Positions 54,305 to 62,474 of a stretch of 64,000 bases of DNA are shown here, piece by piece. A program made the position numbers and the translations under genes. The notes under the pieces are model-generated. The model ran no database searches and had not been told where the DNA came from. It worked only from the letters and a program-made list of their open reading frames with translations. Source of the stretch: Levilactobacillus acidifarinae DSM 19394 = JCM 15949 (GTDB lineage Bacteria; Bacillota; Bacilli; Lactobacillales; Lactobacillaceae); NCBI RefSeq assembly GCF_001434835.1, contig NZ_AZDV01000005.1, forward strand, positions 1 to 64,000, in the 5' to 3' direction. Positions within the stretch are counted from its first letter, which is position 1. Every line of letters starts with the position of its first letter.

Positions 54305-54628
54305 ATGACCCCCCGCGAACGCACCACCGCCGCCTTTCAGGCAACGACTCCCCTCTTCAGTGTCCTGGCCGATACTTATCGTCAACAGCTATTACTCGAG
54401 CTCGGGGCCCATCCCGAAGGCCGTAACGTCACGGACCTTACCACGAAGATGACGTTGTCCCGACCAGCCGTTTCCCATCATTTACAGCTTTTAAAGCAAG
54501 CCGGACTGGTCACCGTCAAAAGACAAGGCACCCAAAACTTCTACGTGTTGACGCTCGACGAGTCGATCACTCAGATTCGTGCCCTGTTAGACCTGTTAGA
54601 AACCAATTGCCTGAAGGGAGATCACTAA
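54305..54628 (+). CDS. ArsR family transcriptional regulator
   Basis: 107 residues. Winged helix with LADTYRQQLLLEL and MTLSRPAVSHHLQLLKQAGLVTVKRQG (about 56-82). It lacks the classic metal-site ELCVCDL, so a non-metal signal (redox or electrophile) is likely. It overlaps the quinone oxidoreductase start by one base (TAATG), so it presumably represses that operon through the inverted repeat at its promoter. Confidence 0.9.
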   Translation: MTPRERTTAAFQATTPLFSVLADTYRQQLLLELGAHPEGRNVTDLTTKMTLSRPAVSHHLQLLKQAGLVTVKRQGTQNFYVLTLDESITQIRALLDLLETNCLKGDH

Positions 54629-55626
54629 TGCAAGCCGTCCAAGTAACCCACTATAATCGCGAACACTGGGTCGCACTGACCGACGTCCCCGAGCCCCAAG
54701 TCGGACCAGACGACGTCCTAGTGGAAGTTAAGGCTGCCGGGGTCAATCCGGTCGACGTTAATTTTGCCACCGGGGTGATGTGCCCCATTCTTCCCACCAA
54801 GCCGCCCTTTACGTTAGGCAACGAGGTGGCCGGTACGATCTTATCCTTAGGCGCCAACGTGACCAACTTTACCGTGGGCCAAGCCGTTTACGCTCGGCTA
54901 CCCCACGACCAAATGGGCGCCTTTGCCGAACGCGTGGCAATCGCGGCAAGCGCCATCGCGCCGATTCCGGCGGGTTTCACCTTCGAACAAGCCGCCGCGG
55001 TGCCGTTGACCGCCTTGACCGCCTACCAGGCCCTGACCGAGGAACTGTCTTTACAGCCGGGCGACCAGCTTTTTCTGCCCGGTGGCGCCGGGGGACTGGG
55101 AATGTTTGCCATCCCGTTTGCCCGGAAACTCGGTCTGCGCGTGACGACCAGTGCCAGTCCGCACAACGCCGAACGCCTAAAAGCCTTGGGCGCCGAGCAG
55201 GTACTCGATTATCACACCACCGATTTCGCCAACGTTCTCCACGACTTTGACGCCGTGATCGATACTCAGGGACGGGCCGCCATCCCCGATGAGCTAAAGA
55301 TTTTGCGCCGCCACGGGACCTTGGTTTCCCTGTCTGCGCTGCCCGACTGGAAGTTCGCCGGCCAACACGGGTACTCGTTGCCCCGGCAGTTCATCTTCGG
55401 GGCCGCCGGCTTAGGCCTGGACCTCCAGGCGAGCCGGCAACACAAACAATACCGGTTCATGCTGATGCACCCGGACGGCGCTCAGCTAGGCCGCATCAGC
55501 GATTGGCTGACCGAACTGCACCTCACGCCCGTGGTCACGGCGACCTATTCGCTGGCCCAAACACAAGCCGCGCTCGACCGCGTCGCCGCCCACCAAACCG
55601 CTGGTAAAGTGGTCATTACCCTTTAA
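54628..55626 (+). CDS. NADP-dependent quinone oxidoreductase (zinc-less MDR family)
   Basis: 332 residues. KAAGVNPVDVNFATG replaces the zinc-ligand region, AAVPLTALTAYQAL and FLPGGAGGLGMFAIPFARKLG give the NADPH site. The family reduces quinones and enones. ATG 54628 has AGGGAG 8 nt upstream; the frame upstream to 54607 is inside arsR. Co-transcribed with the ArsR-type regulator, suggesting induction by an electrophile. Ends at a strong terminator. Confidence 0.9.
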   Translation: MQAVQVTHYNREHWVALTDVPEPQVGPDDVLVEVKAAGVNPVDVNFATGVMCPILPTKPPFTLGNEVAGTILSLGANVTNFTVGQAVYARLPHDQMGAFAERVAIAASAIAPIPAGFTFEQAAAVPLTALTAYQALTEELSLQPGDQLFLPGGAGGLGMFAIPFARKLGLRVTTSASPHNAERLKALGAEQVLDYHTTDFANVLHDFDAVIDTQGRAAIPDELKILRRHGTLVSLSALPDWKFAGQHGYSLPRQFIFGAAGLGLDLQASRQHKQYRFMLMHPDGAQLGRISDWLTELHLTPVVTATYSLAQTQAALDRVAAHQTAGKVVITL

Positions 55627-55633
55627 AAATACG

Positions 55634-55671
55634 CTAAAAGGCGTCCCATCAACCGACGGGGCGCCTTTCTA
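55634..55671. terminator. Bidirectional terminator, quinone reductase / hxlR
   Basis: AAAGGCG-CCC / GGG-CGCCTTT stem between convergent genes. Confidence 0.8.
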
Positions 55672-55678
55672 ATGGTTT

Positions 55679-56071
55679 CTAATTGGCTTGTAAGAGGTGT
55701 TCAAACCCGGCGTGGTCGTTCTGGACCCGGACATCGCTGACGCCCGACTCCCGTAATTCGTCGACGTGGTGTTCCCCCCAGATCGACATCTGGACCAACA
55801 CGGTGCCCAGTGATCGGCCCATCGTTGTCAAGGTGTAGACCACTTTGAAAGGAGCCCGGTCGCCATAGACCTGGCGTTGGACGATCCCATCGTCCATCAA
55901 TTCACGTAATTGTTGGGTCAGGACCTTTTGGGAGATTTCCGGGAGTTCCTGACGTAAATCGCAGGTGCGTTGGGGCCGCACGCTCAGGTGGCAGAGCAGT
56001 TGGGGTTTCCACTTACCACTGATCACGTCTAACGTGGCTTCTACGCCGATATTGTAAGTCTTTTTCGCCAT
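55679..56071 (-). CDS. HxlR family transcriptional regulator
   Basis: 130 residues. DVISGKWKPQLLCHL, ISQKVLTQQLRELMDDGIVQR and YTLTTMGRSLGTVL are canonical HxlR blocks. It has an N-terminal Tyr-rich segment and no conserved sensing Cys. It is divergent from the S66 peptidase gene; target unknown. Confidence 0.9.
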   Translation of the reverse strand: MAKKTYNIGVEATLDVISGKWKPQLLCHLSVRPQRTCDLRQELPEISQKVLTQQLRELMDDGIVQRQVYGDRAPFKVVYTLTTMGRSLGTVLVQMSIWGEHHVDELRESGVSDVRVQNDHAGFEHLLQAN

Positions 56072-56210
56072 TTTCCGGTTCCCCCTGTCGTTTTTTACTA
56101 GTTTAACCGGTCAACGCCGCTTTGACGAGTAGGCACTTTTTGGTAACCCTTGGCAAAGACCGGTCCCAAGCGTAGACTGGAAGCTAACTTTTTCGCTTGG
56201 AGGGATGTTA

Positions 56211-57299
56211 ATGTTCAAACCAGAACCATTGCATCGCGGGGACGCGGTCGCCATCGTCAGCTTATCGGCCGGCACGTTAGGCGAACCGTTCGCCGCCCAC
56301 GAATTACAGCGCGGCCAGGAACGGTTACGCCAGCTCGGCCTGACGCCCGTTTGTCAGCCCAGCAGTCTTAAGGGGGCTGCTTACCTAGCGGCGCACCCCG
56401 CGGCCCGAGCCGCCGATCTCAAAGCGGCCTTTCTCGATCCCCAAATTCGCGGCATCGTCTGTGCCATCGGGGGCAACGATACCTACCGCCTGGCCCCGTT
56501 TCTCCTCGACGACCCCGACTTTCGGGCGGCCATTTTAGCCCATCCTAAGCTGTTCACCGGCTTCTCGGACACCACGGTCGACCACCTGATGCTTTACCAG
56601 TTAGGCTTAACGACCTACTACGGGCCCAACCTCTTAAACGATTTAGCCGAACTAGGCCCCGATTTATTGCCGTATACGGCTGAAACGCTCCACCACTACT
56701 TCATTAACCCCGCCACAACGCCCATCACCAGTAGTCCCGTCTGGTACCAGGAACGCACCGACTTCTCGCCGGCGGCCCTCAACACGCCCCGAATCAGTCA
56801 TCCCGAAACCCGGGGCTACCAGGTCTTGCGGGGTCACGGTCAGGTCACCGGTCCCCTACTAGGCGGCTGCCTCGATAGCCTGAACAGCCTACTAACCGAT
56901 GCCCGATTCCCCGACGAACCTCAAGTTAACCACCGGTATCACCTGCTGCCCAGCGCCACCGAGTTTGCGGGCAAGCTGCTCTTTTTAGAAACCAGCGAGG
57001 AAAAGCCGACCCCCGCGGCCTACCGCACCATGCTGGAAAACCTTAAGGCCGCGGGAATCTTAGGGGCCGTGGCCGGCATCATCACGGGTAAACCCCAAGA
57101 CGAGGCCTACTACGATGACTACTGTCAGGCCTTGAAGACCGTCACGGCCGACTTACAAACGCCGCTGATGGCCAACCTCAACTTCGGCCACGCCTACCCC
57201 CGCACCGCGTTACCGTACGGCGCCAACGCGTGTCTTGACTTAGACCAGGCCACCCTGACCGTGACGGAGCCCTACTTCGCGGGACCCACGTACTCATAA
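56211..57299 (+). CDS. S66 family LD-carboxypeptidase / MccF-like
   Basis: 362 residues. The nucleophile is Ser in FTGFSDTT (about 120), with Glu in FLETSEE and His in NFGHAYP completing the S66 triad; GIVCAIGGNDTYRLAP is the family hallmark. Members trim murein tetrapeptides (LdcA) or cleave aminoacyl-nucleotide antibiotics (MccF). No signal peptide, so cytoplasmic. ATG 56211 is 8 nt after GGAGGG; ATG 56205 abuts it. MccF-like versus LdcA-like cannot be settled here. Confidence 0.9.
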   Translation: MFKPEPLHRGDAVAIVSLSAGTLGEPFAAHELQRGQERLRQLGLTPVCQPSSLKGAAYLAAHPAARAADLKAAFLDPQIRGIVCAIGGNDTYRLAPFLLDDPDFRAAILAHPKLFTGFSDTTVDHLMLYQLGLTTYYGPNLLNDLAELGPDLLPYTAETLHHYFINPATTPITSSPVWYQERTDFSPAALNTPRISHPETRGYQVLRGHGQVTGPLLGGCLDSLNSLLTDARFPDEPQVNHRYHLLPSATEFAGKLLFLETSEEKPTPAAYRTMLENLKAAGILGAVAGIITGKPQDEAYYDDYCQALKTVTADLQTPLMANLNFGHAYPRTALPYGANACLDLDQATLTVTEPYFAGPTYS

Positions 57300-57306
57300 C
57301 TCACCG

Positions 57307-57351
57307 AAAAAAGCGCTGACAAACCCGGATAAGGTTGCCAGCGCTTTTTTT
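57307..57351. terminator. Bidirectional terminator after the S66 gene
   Basis: AAAAAAGCGCTG / CAGCGCTTTTTTT with an internal CAA/TTG extension. Confidence 0.9.
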
Positions 57352-57392
57352 GCATGGTCGCGGTATTCGTAACCTTAAAATCCGTGCTATCT

Positions 57393-58391
57393 TTAGACTT
57401 TTTCTCGGTCAGCGTCCGTGGCCGGGACCGCCATCACGTCGGTATCGACGATTCCGAATTGCCGGCGCATCTGGGCCTCAATCTCCTCACCCAGTCGGTA
57501 ACTATCCTGAACCTGCATGTGCGCGTCGACGGCGATGATCACGTCTAACGTCACCATGTTCCCGCTGTAGTGGGCCTTCAATTCTTCAACTCGGACCACC
57601 TGGGGTTGCTGTTCGATGGCCGTTTTAAATTGAGCCTCCGCCTGGGGATCGAAGTAATCGGCCAGGTTTAGACTGCTCTCACGGAAGATCTTGATGCCCG
57701 CCGTTAAGATAAAGAAACCCACGATGATACTGGCCACGCCGTCGAGCCAGGTGACTTGAAACAGGAGCGCGCCACCAATGGCGACCAACGTGCCCAGGCT
57801 GGTCAACGCATCGCTTAAGCTATCCTGCGCCGCCGCAGTCAGCGCCGCGTTATTGAGTTTGCGGCCCCCCTGGCGGTTAAGCCACCAGACGACCAGCATG
57901 ATGACCATGGCGATGGCCGCCCCGGCCAAGGTGATGGGGCGCGGAATCTCCTGGGTTGCCGGTTTGACCAGACTCTTCAGGCCCCCATAAATAACGCTCA
58001 CGGCGATGGCGATCATCACGATCCCCGTAATCATGGTGAAGACCGTCTCGTAGTGAAACCGCGTCAACTGGAGCCGTTGCCCGTTTTTTTGAATATCTTG
58101 CGGCAGGGGCTCCCCCATCAAGTCATCGTCGTGAATGTCGCGGGCAATAAAGATGCCCACCAGCAAGAGTGCCGCCGAAATGATCCCCGCGAGATTGTTG
58201 AAGGCGTCGGCGCGTAGTGTTTGGGAATGTCCAATAATCGCCAGATAAAATTCAATCACCGAAATTAACAGGTACGCCCCCACGTTGAACCACAGGTGAT
58301 GTTGCGCGCTGTGTAGTTTTTGTAACTCTTCAGCCTGAATAGTTTGCCAAGCGGCGTTTTCCGCCTGACGATGTCTTTGTAATTCTTGCAT
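57393..58391 (-). CDS. Cation diffusion facilitator transporter
   Basis: 332 residues, six membrane helices (from about 30) and a C-terminal metal-binding domain with VRVEELKAHYSGNMVTLDVIIAVDAHM. Helix 2 carries RADAFNNLAG and helix 5 QDSLSDAL (D-x3-D), a combination seen in manganese rather than zinc CDFs, so manganese export is suggested. ATG 58391 follows GGGAGGA; the frame reaches 58448 but starts with no ribosome binding site. Monocistronic. Confidence 0.88.
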   Translation of the reverse strand: MQELQRHRQAENAAWQTIQAEELQKLHSAQHHLWFNVGAYLLISVIEFYLAIIGHSQTLRADAFNNLAGIISAALLLVGIFIARDIHDDDLMGEPLPQDIQKNGQRLQLTRFHYETVFTMITGIVMIAIAVSVIYGGLKSLVKPATQEIPRPITLAGAAIAMVIMLVVWWLNRQGGRKLNNAALTAAAQDSLSDALTSLGTLVAIGGALLFQVTWLDGVASIIVGFFILTAGIKIFRESSLNLADYFDPQAEAQFKTAIEQQPQVVRVEELKAHYSGNMVTLDVIIAVDAHMQVQDSYRLGEEIEAQMRRQFGIVDTDVMAVPATDADREKV

Positions 58392-58662
58392 GTCATTCCT
58401 CCCATGGCCACGATTACTCGCCCCCATTATACCCACTTTCACAACCAAACCGCCCCTAAAACTTTGGGGTCGTCCACGAACTTCTTACTCAGTCCGTGAA
58501 ACCTGATTTCAGCCCCGACTCGGTTAAATGAAAACAGTTTGTTTAGCTTTTCCTTAATACTTAGTTCCGTTGAAAACGACTTATAAAAAAATTAAAATTG
58601 GCGCAGCCCTAGGGCCAACCGCGATAGCCGCCCCTTTTAACGCTCACTTTACAAACTTTTTA

Positions 58663-58676
58663 GTGAAACCGGTTGC
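58663..58676. promoter_or_regulatory. cre-like site at the dhaT promoter
   Basis: TGAAACCGGTTGCG matches cre with one end mismatch and overlaps the -35. Confidence 0.45.
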
Positions 58677-58700
58677 GAACTGTAAGCCTATCGGTTATAA
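58672..58700 (+). promoter_or_regulatory. Promoter of dhaT
   Basis: TTGCGA (58672-58677), 17-bp spacer, TATAAT (58695-58700). Confidence 0.7.
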
Positions 58701-58704
58701 TTAC

Positions 58705-58722
58705 GTTGTGAAATAGGTATCA
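58705..58722 (+). promoter_or_regulatory. Rex-box-like site downstream of the dhaT -10
   Basis: TTGTGAAATAGGTATCAA has a perfect Rex left half (TTGTGAAAT) and a weak right half at the transcription start. Confidence 0.35.
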
Positions 58723-58759
58723 AAGATTTTCAAAACTTCCGAAAGAAGGCATTTGTAGA

Positions 58760-59932
58760 ATGGCTGAACGTAGTTATGATTTTCTGATGCCCAGTGTCAA
58801 CTTTTTTGGCCCTGGTGTAATTACTAAAATTGGTGAACGTGCAAAGATGTTGGGGATGAAGAAGCCCGTGATCGTTACGGACAAATTCCTCGAAGGTTTA
58901 AAGGACGGTGCCGTTCAACAGACCTTAGCGTCATTGAAGGCCGCCGGGGTTGATTACGTGGTTTACAACAACGTGGAACCCAATCCAAAGATCCGTAACA
59001 TTAAAGAAGTGAAGAAGCTCTACCAAGACTCCGGTGCCGACTCCATCATCACGGTTGGTGGTGGGTCCGCCCACGATACTGGTAAGGGTGCCGGGATCAT
59101 CTTGACCAACGGTGACGACATCACCAAGTTGGCCGGGATCGAAACGCTCGACAAGGCCTTACCACCATTGATCGCCGTAAACACGACTGCCGGGACCGGT
59201 TCCGAACTGACCCGTCACGCCGTCATCACCAACGAAGAAACCCACTTGAAGTTCGTGGTTGTTTCATGGCGGAACATTCCGTTGGTCTCCTTCAACGATC
59301 CATCGTTGATGTTAGACGTGCCAAAGGGCTTAACGGCCGCTACTGGGATGGACGCCTTCGTGCAATCCATCGAACCTTACGTGTCCGTTGACCACAACCC
59401 AATCACCGACTCTCAATGTGTGGAAGCCATCAAGTTGATCGAAACTTCCTTACGTGAAGCCGTTGCCAACGGTCACAACCTGGAAGCCCGGACCAAGATG
59501 GTCGAAGCCGAAATGTTAGCCGGGATGGCCTTCAACAACGCCAACTTGGGTTACGTCCACGCCATGGCGCACCAATTGGGTGGCCAATACGACGCGCCTC
59601 ACGGTGTCTGCTGTGCGCTGTTACTCCCATACGTGGAAGAATACAACATCATCGCCTGCCCAGAACGGTTCGCTGAATTAGCCAAGATCATGGGTGAAAA
59701 CACCGACGGCTTATCCACGCGTGACGCTGCCGAATTAGCCATCAAGGCCATGAAGCAGATGAGCCAAGACGTTGGTATTCCAAAGTCCATCAAGGAAATC
59801 GGTGCTAAGCCAGAAGACTTCGAACTGATGGCTGAAAACGCCTTGAAAGACGGTAACGCCTTCTCTAACCCTCGCAAGGGGACCAAGGAAGACATCATCA
59901 AGATCTTCCAAGCCGCTTACGACGCTGAATAG
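58760..59932 (+). CDS. dhaT: 1,3-propanediol dehydrogenase-type iron-containing alcohol dehydrogenase
   Basis: 390 residues. The full sequence reads like LAB 1,3-propanediol oxidoreductases: MAERSYDFLMPSVNFFGPG, NAD motif SIITVGGGSAHDTGK, substrate NTTAGTGSELTRH, and iron ligands in GMDAFVQ, HAMAHQLGG and DAPHGVC. It reduces 3-hydroxypropionaldehyde to 1,3-propanediol, regenerating NAD+. No glycerol dehydratase genes lie in the window. Codon choice is noticeably biased (GGT, AAG, ATC), as for a highly expressed gene. The promoter carries cre- and Rex-like sites. Confidence 0.9.
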   Translation: MAERSYDFLMPSVNFFGPGVITKIGERAKMLGMKKPVIVTDKFLEGLKDGAVQQTLASLKAAGVDYVVYNNVEPNPKIRNIKEVKKLYQDSGADSIITVGGGSAHDTGKGAGIILTNGDDITKLAGIETLDKALPPLIAVNTTAGTGSELTRHAVITNEETHLKFVVVSWRNIPLVSFNDPSLMLDVPKGLTAATGMDAFVQSIEPYVSVDHNPITDSQCVEAIKLIETSLREAVANGHNLEARTKMVEAEMLAGMAFNNANLGYVHAMAHQLGGQYDAPHGVCCALLLPYVEEYNIIACPERFAELAKIMGENTDGLSTRDAAELAIKAMKQMSQDVGIPKSIKEIGAKPEDFELMAENALKDGNAFSNPRKGTKEDIIKIFQAAYDAE

Positions 59933-60006
59933 TCTAAAAATTTAAGTAGCTGTAGTCATGCCGTCAAGACTGAAAATTCAATCGTTACTACCGCAAACTA
60001 CAACTT

Positions 60007-60055
60007 AAAATGGCCCGCCAAGTCGTGATTAATCTTCACTTGGCGGGTCTATTTT
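60007..60055 (+). terminator. Terminator of dhaT
   Basis: GGCCCGCCAAGT / ACTTGGCGGGTC with a 14-nt loop and a T-rich tail. Confidence 0.8.
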
Positions 60056-60083
60056 GATCCCATCATTGGCCCATAGTCTCTCG

Positions 60084-60112
60084 TTGAATCAAGCAAAAAA
60101 TTGCTGTATACT
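60084..60112 (+). promoter_or_regulatory. Promoter of the antitoxin RNA
   Basis: TTGAAT (60084-60089), 17-bp spacer, TATACT (60107-60112); start about 60119. Confidence 0.7.
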
Positions 60113-60118
60113 GAGGAT

Positions 60119-60245
60119 ATTCAAAAGGCTGATGCGTGAACACCAGCCGAATATGCAAGCCGCTTCAAAGGCGGTGGCAATTTAGTTAAACGACATTAGG
60201 TCGTCCCGTAACTCGCCAAAGTTATGAATCGGGGCGGCTTTTTTA
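60119..60245 (+). ncRNA. Antisense RNA antitoxin of the holin-like toxin
   Basis: Predicted transcript of about 125 nt with hairpins GGCTG / CAGCC (60127-60148) and GCCGC / GCGGT (60158-60178). It ends in a terminator with GTCGTCCCGTAACT paired to AGTTA...CGGGGCGGC (60200-60238) and T6. It runs convergently into the 3' end of the toxin mRNA and is complementary to it. The layout matches Fst/TxpA-type type I systems. RNA ends are predicted, not seen. Confidence 0.65.
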
Positions 60246-60329
60246 GTTGCGTTTGTCGATGTATGTCAGCAACGCAATTAAAAACGTGCCAAACAGTAGC
60301 ATCAACGAGAGTGCCTGAAAAACGCTCAT
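60243..60329 (-). CDS. Holin-like toxin of a type I toxin-antitoxin system
   Basis: 28-residue hydrophobic peptide beginning MSVFQALSLMLLFGTFLIAL and ending in a charged tail (YIDKRN). It has one membrane helix and matches the short putative holin-like toxin family (QALxLMLxFGxFxxxLL) of Gram-positives, which depolarise membranes. ATG 60329 has AAAGGG 11 nt upstream and a roughly 90-nt structured leader. A convergent RNA on the plus strand overlaps the 3' end. Too short for most gene finders. Confidence 0.8.
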   Translation of the reverse strand: MSVFQALSLMLLFGTFLIALLTYIDKRN

Positions 60330-60425
60330 TAGCTGTGAAACCCTTTCTAAGATTATTCCGAGTTCCCATCGGCATCACCTCACCGGGAAAAGACAGCCAC
60401 CGCCCGTGAAACTTCTCGCCTGGAT

Positions 60426-60434
60426 ATTATATCA
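60426..60434 (-). promoter_or_regulatory. Extended -10 promoter of the toxin mRNA
   Basis: TGATATAAT on the minus strand (extended -10), about 100 bp upstream of the toxin ATG. Confidence 0.6.
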
Positions 60435-60571
60435 CGTTTTAACTATTCCTAAAGTCTGGGTAAGGGTGCATTGACTGCACTAACGGTGATTTACTCGATT
60501 ATCGCCACTTAAAAATTATTGATTTATACTAGAATTAAATCAATTCATTAGGTAACGGAGGAGACTACTAG

Positions 60572-61231
60572 ATGTCTGAAAAATTTTTAACCTTTGACTG
60601 TTACGGTACCCTACTAAACGAAGAGGCCACCTACGCCGCCATCGAAACGGCGGCCACCAAAATTGGCGTAGCCCCCAAGTTGGCCCGCCAACGCTTCATC
60701 GCCTACCAGGACGACCGGAACAACATGCACCCCTACCTGGATTACGCCGTCTTGACCCGCAACAATCTAATTCATTTGGATTACCAATTCGGCCTAGACC
60801 ATCAATTTGAACGCTACTACGTCGACGTGTTGATCGCCCACCGGAGCCTGACGCCGTTCCCCGAGGTGATTGCGACACTCAAAACCCTTCAACAACGCGG
60901 CTACCACTTAATCATGATGTCCAACTCCTCCTGGGACATCATTGACGCGAACGCCGCGGCGTTGACCGTGCCCTTTGACGTCTGGACCGCCGAAGACGTG
61001 CACGCCTACAAACCCGATTTACACTTCTTCCGAACCATCGCGAAGGAATACGGCTTAACCGCCACTAATCACTGGCACATCGCCCAGGGCTACGCCAGCG
61101 ACATCGTCCCCGCCGACCAATTAGGCTGGCCGTCCATCTGGGTCAACCGCGACCAGGCCACCCCGACCACGGCGGCCCGTCCGACCCACATGGTGCCGAT
61201 GTTGGACCAGGCTTTGCCCTTCCTGCCCTAA
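60572..61231 (+). CDS. HAD family hydrolase, haloacid dehalogenase-like type II
   Basis: 219 residues. Motif I FDCYGTLLNEE (Asp near 9), motif II MMSNSS (Ser), Lys in AYKPDLHFF, and motif IV in GYASDIVPADQLGWPSIWVNR fit the type II haloacid dehalogenase/phosphatase branch. Substrate cannot be given. ATG 60572 is preceded by GGAGGA. Single gene ending at a terminator. Confidence 0.88.
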   Translation: MSEKFLTFDCYGTLLNEEATYAAIETAATKIGVAPKLARQRFIAYQDDRNNMHPYLDYAVLTRNNLIHLDYQFGLDHQFERYYVDVLIAHRSLTPFPEVIATLKTLQQRGYHLIMMSNSSWDIIDANAAALTVPFDVWTAEDVHAYKPDLHFFRTIAKEYGLTATNHWHIAQGYASDIVPADQLGWPSIWVNRDQATPTTAARPTHMVPMLDQALPFLP

Positions 61232-61237
61232 CTGACA

Positions 61238-61267
61238 ACGACGACCACTTGCGGGTGGTCGTTTTTA
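61238..61267 (+). terminator. Terminator after the HAD gene
   Basis: ACGACCAC / GTGGTCGT stem, 6-nt loop, T5. Confidence 0.85.
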
Positions 61268-61324
61268 ATTTAGCTGCTCAACCATTGTGGTACACTCAAA
61301 ACAAAAACTGTCGAGGTGTTGCCC

Positions 61325-61948
61325 ATGGTTGCCTTTATCGTGGCCCTATTCTTTATCAAATTCATCCGGGATCAATTCGAGTTCAGTTCGATCAACCGCC
61401 TGAGCTACTGGATCATCCCCATCTTCTGTTGCTACCAGTTCATCCGGACCTTCCGCTGGTCACCGCTTAACGGCGGCTTGACCCTGCTGATTCTCCTGTT
61501 AGCCCTCGCCATCGGCCGCTACCAGGCCCGCCACACGCGGGTACGCCTGGAAAAGACCGGGAGTCAATACTTCCGCGACACCTTAGGCCACGAGGTTCCC
61601 ATCTACAAGAAGGTCATTACGGCCCAGGGTGGCCGCCAGTACCTCTACGGGTGGCTCGCCGTTCTAATCATTCAACTGGTCCTAGAAGCCACCTACCTCC
61701 ACGAGGTGCTGACCCCAGGCAAGGTTTTCGAAGAAGCGACCACCGAGGTACTCGCCGACGTCCTCACCTTCTATCGTCTGACCGGGGCCAGTCATGGCAG
61801 TTGGATCCTTTGGGCGTTGACCGCCTTTTCCAGTCTAGCCTACACCCTCCTGTTGGCTCGGAAATCCCCGTTAGCCAAGCAGGCACTCTTCGGTGAACGC
61901 AAGTACGTGAGCGTGACCGATCCCGAAGAAACGAAGCATTCTGCCTAG
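61325..61948 (+). CDS. Unrecognised integral membrane protein
   Basis: 207 residues with about five hydrophobic segments (about 2-14, 27-42, 50-68, 107-125, 155-178). Soluble parts are basic: after helix 3 comes RYQARHTRVRLEKTGSQYFR and the C-terminus is charged. No family motif recognised. ATG 61325 follows GAGGTG; an in-frame TTG at 61316 is less likely. It is isolated between the HAD gene and the asnA leader, followed by a hairpin without a T-run. Confidence 0.7.
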   Translation: MVAFIVALFFIKFIRDQFEFSSINRLSYWIIPIFCCYQFIRTFRWSPLNGGLTLLILLLALAIGRYQARHTRVRLEKTGSQYFRDTLGHEVPIYKKVITAQGGRQYLYGWLAVLIIQLVLEATYLHEVLTPGKVFEEATTEVLADVLTFYRLTGASHGSWILWALTAFSSLAYTLLLARKSPLAKQALFGERKYVSVTDPEETKHSA

Positions 61949-62016
61949 ACCAATCCATCTAGGTATAGACCAATTGCTGGCGAATTTTAATCACTTTTTT
62001 TCTAGACCCGAAGATT

Positions 62017-62055
62017 GACCGGAAATCCCCGTCAAATCTAGGGAATTTCCGGGGT
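62017..62055. repeat. Hairpin downstream of the membrane protein gene
   Basis: CCGGAAAT-CCC / GGG-ATTTCCGG stem without a U-tract. It may be a degraded terminator or an RNA stabiliser. Confidence 0.45.
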
Positions 62056-62115
62056 CTCCGTCCCTAGTTTTTAATTAAAAATTAGCCATAAATCTAATTA
62101 TTTTCAAATTTACCG

Positions 62116-62143
62116 TTTACTTTTTATTTCATAGTGCTATTCT
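62116..62143 (+). promoter_or_regulatory. Promoter of the T-box-asnA transcript
   Basis: TTTACT (62116-62121), 16-bp spacer, TATTCT (62138-62143). Confidence 0.6.
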
Positions 62144-62151
62144 ATTGGCAA

Positions 62152-62430
62152 CAAGATAAAAGCGATAAGAAAGCAGAGTAAGCTTCTTCACCCTGACAGT
62201 GAATTGGGACTAGTGAAAACCCAACCCAGACCTTGAATTAGCTGAATAACCCTTTCTTAAGTTTCTGGCTGAAATCCCGTGCGGAGAGTAGGTTTAGACG
62301 TTGACCGGTACGTTACCAACGGTGGAGCATGGTTGTGCTCTTGTTTGAGGTGGTCTATTTGAGATAGGCAATCTGGGTGGTACCGCGAAAAGTCTTTCGT
62401 CCCTGTATTTAGGGATGGAAGACTTTTTTA
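62152..62430 (+). ncRNA. T-box leader with asparagine specifier (AAC)
   Basis: Stem I base AAGAAAG (62167-62173) / CTTTCTT (62252-62258). The specifier loop GAA-T-AAC has AAC at 62248-62250 (Asn). The T-box GGGTGGTACCGCG is at 62375-62387. The terminator AAAAGTCTT / AAGACTTTTTT follows at 62388-62430. The Asn codon agrees with the downstream asparagine synthetase. Confidence 0.95.
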
Positions 62431-62474
62431 TTTTGTCAAAACTAATGATTTTAAATTTTAAGGAGTGTGCGCTT

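Noticed and set aside
62415..62474. Upstream start for AsnA
   Set aside because: It lies in the T-box terminator hairpin. ATG 62475 has AAGGAG and gives the AsnA N-terminus MDLIIPKDY.
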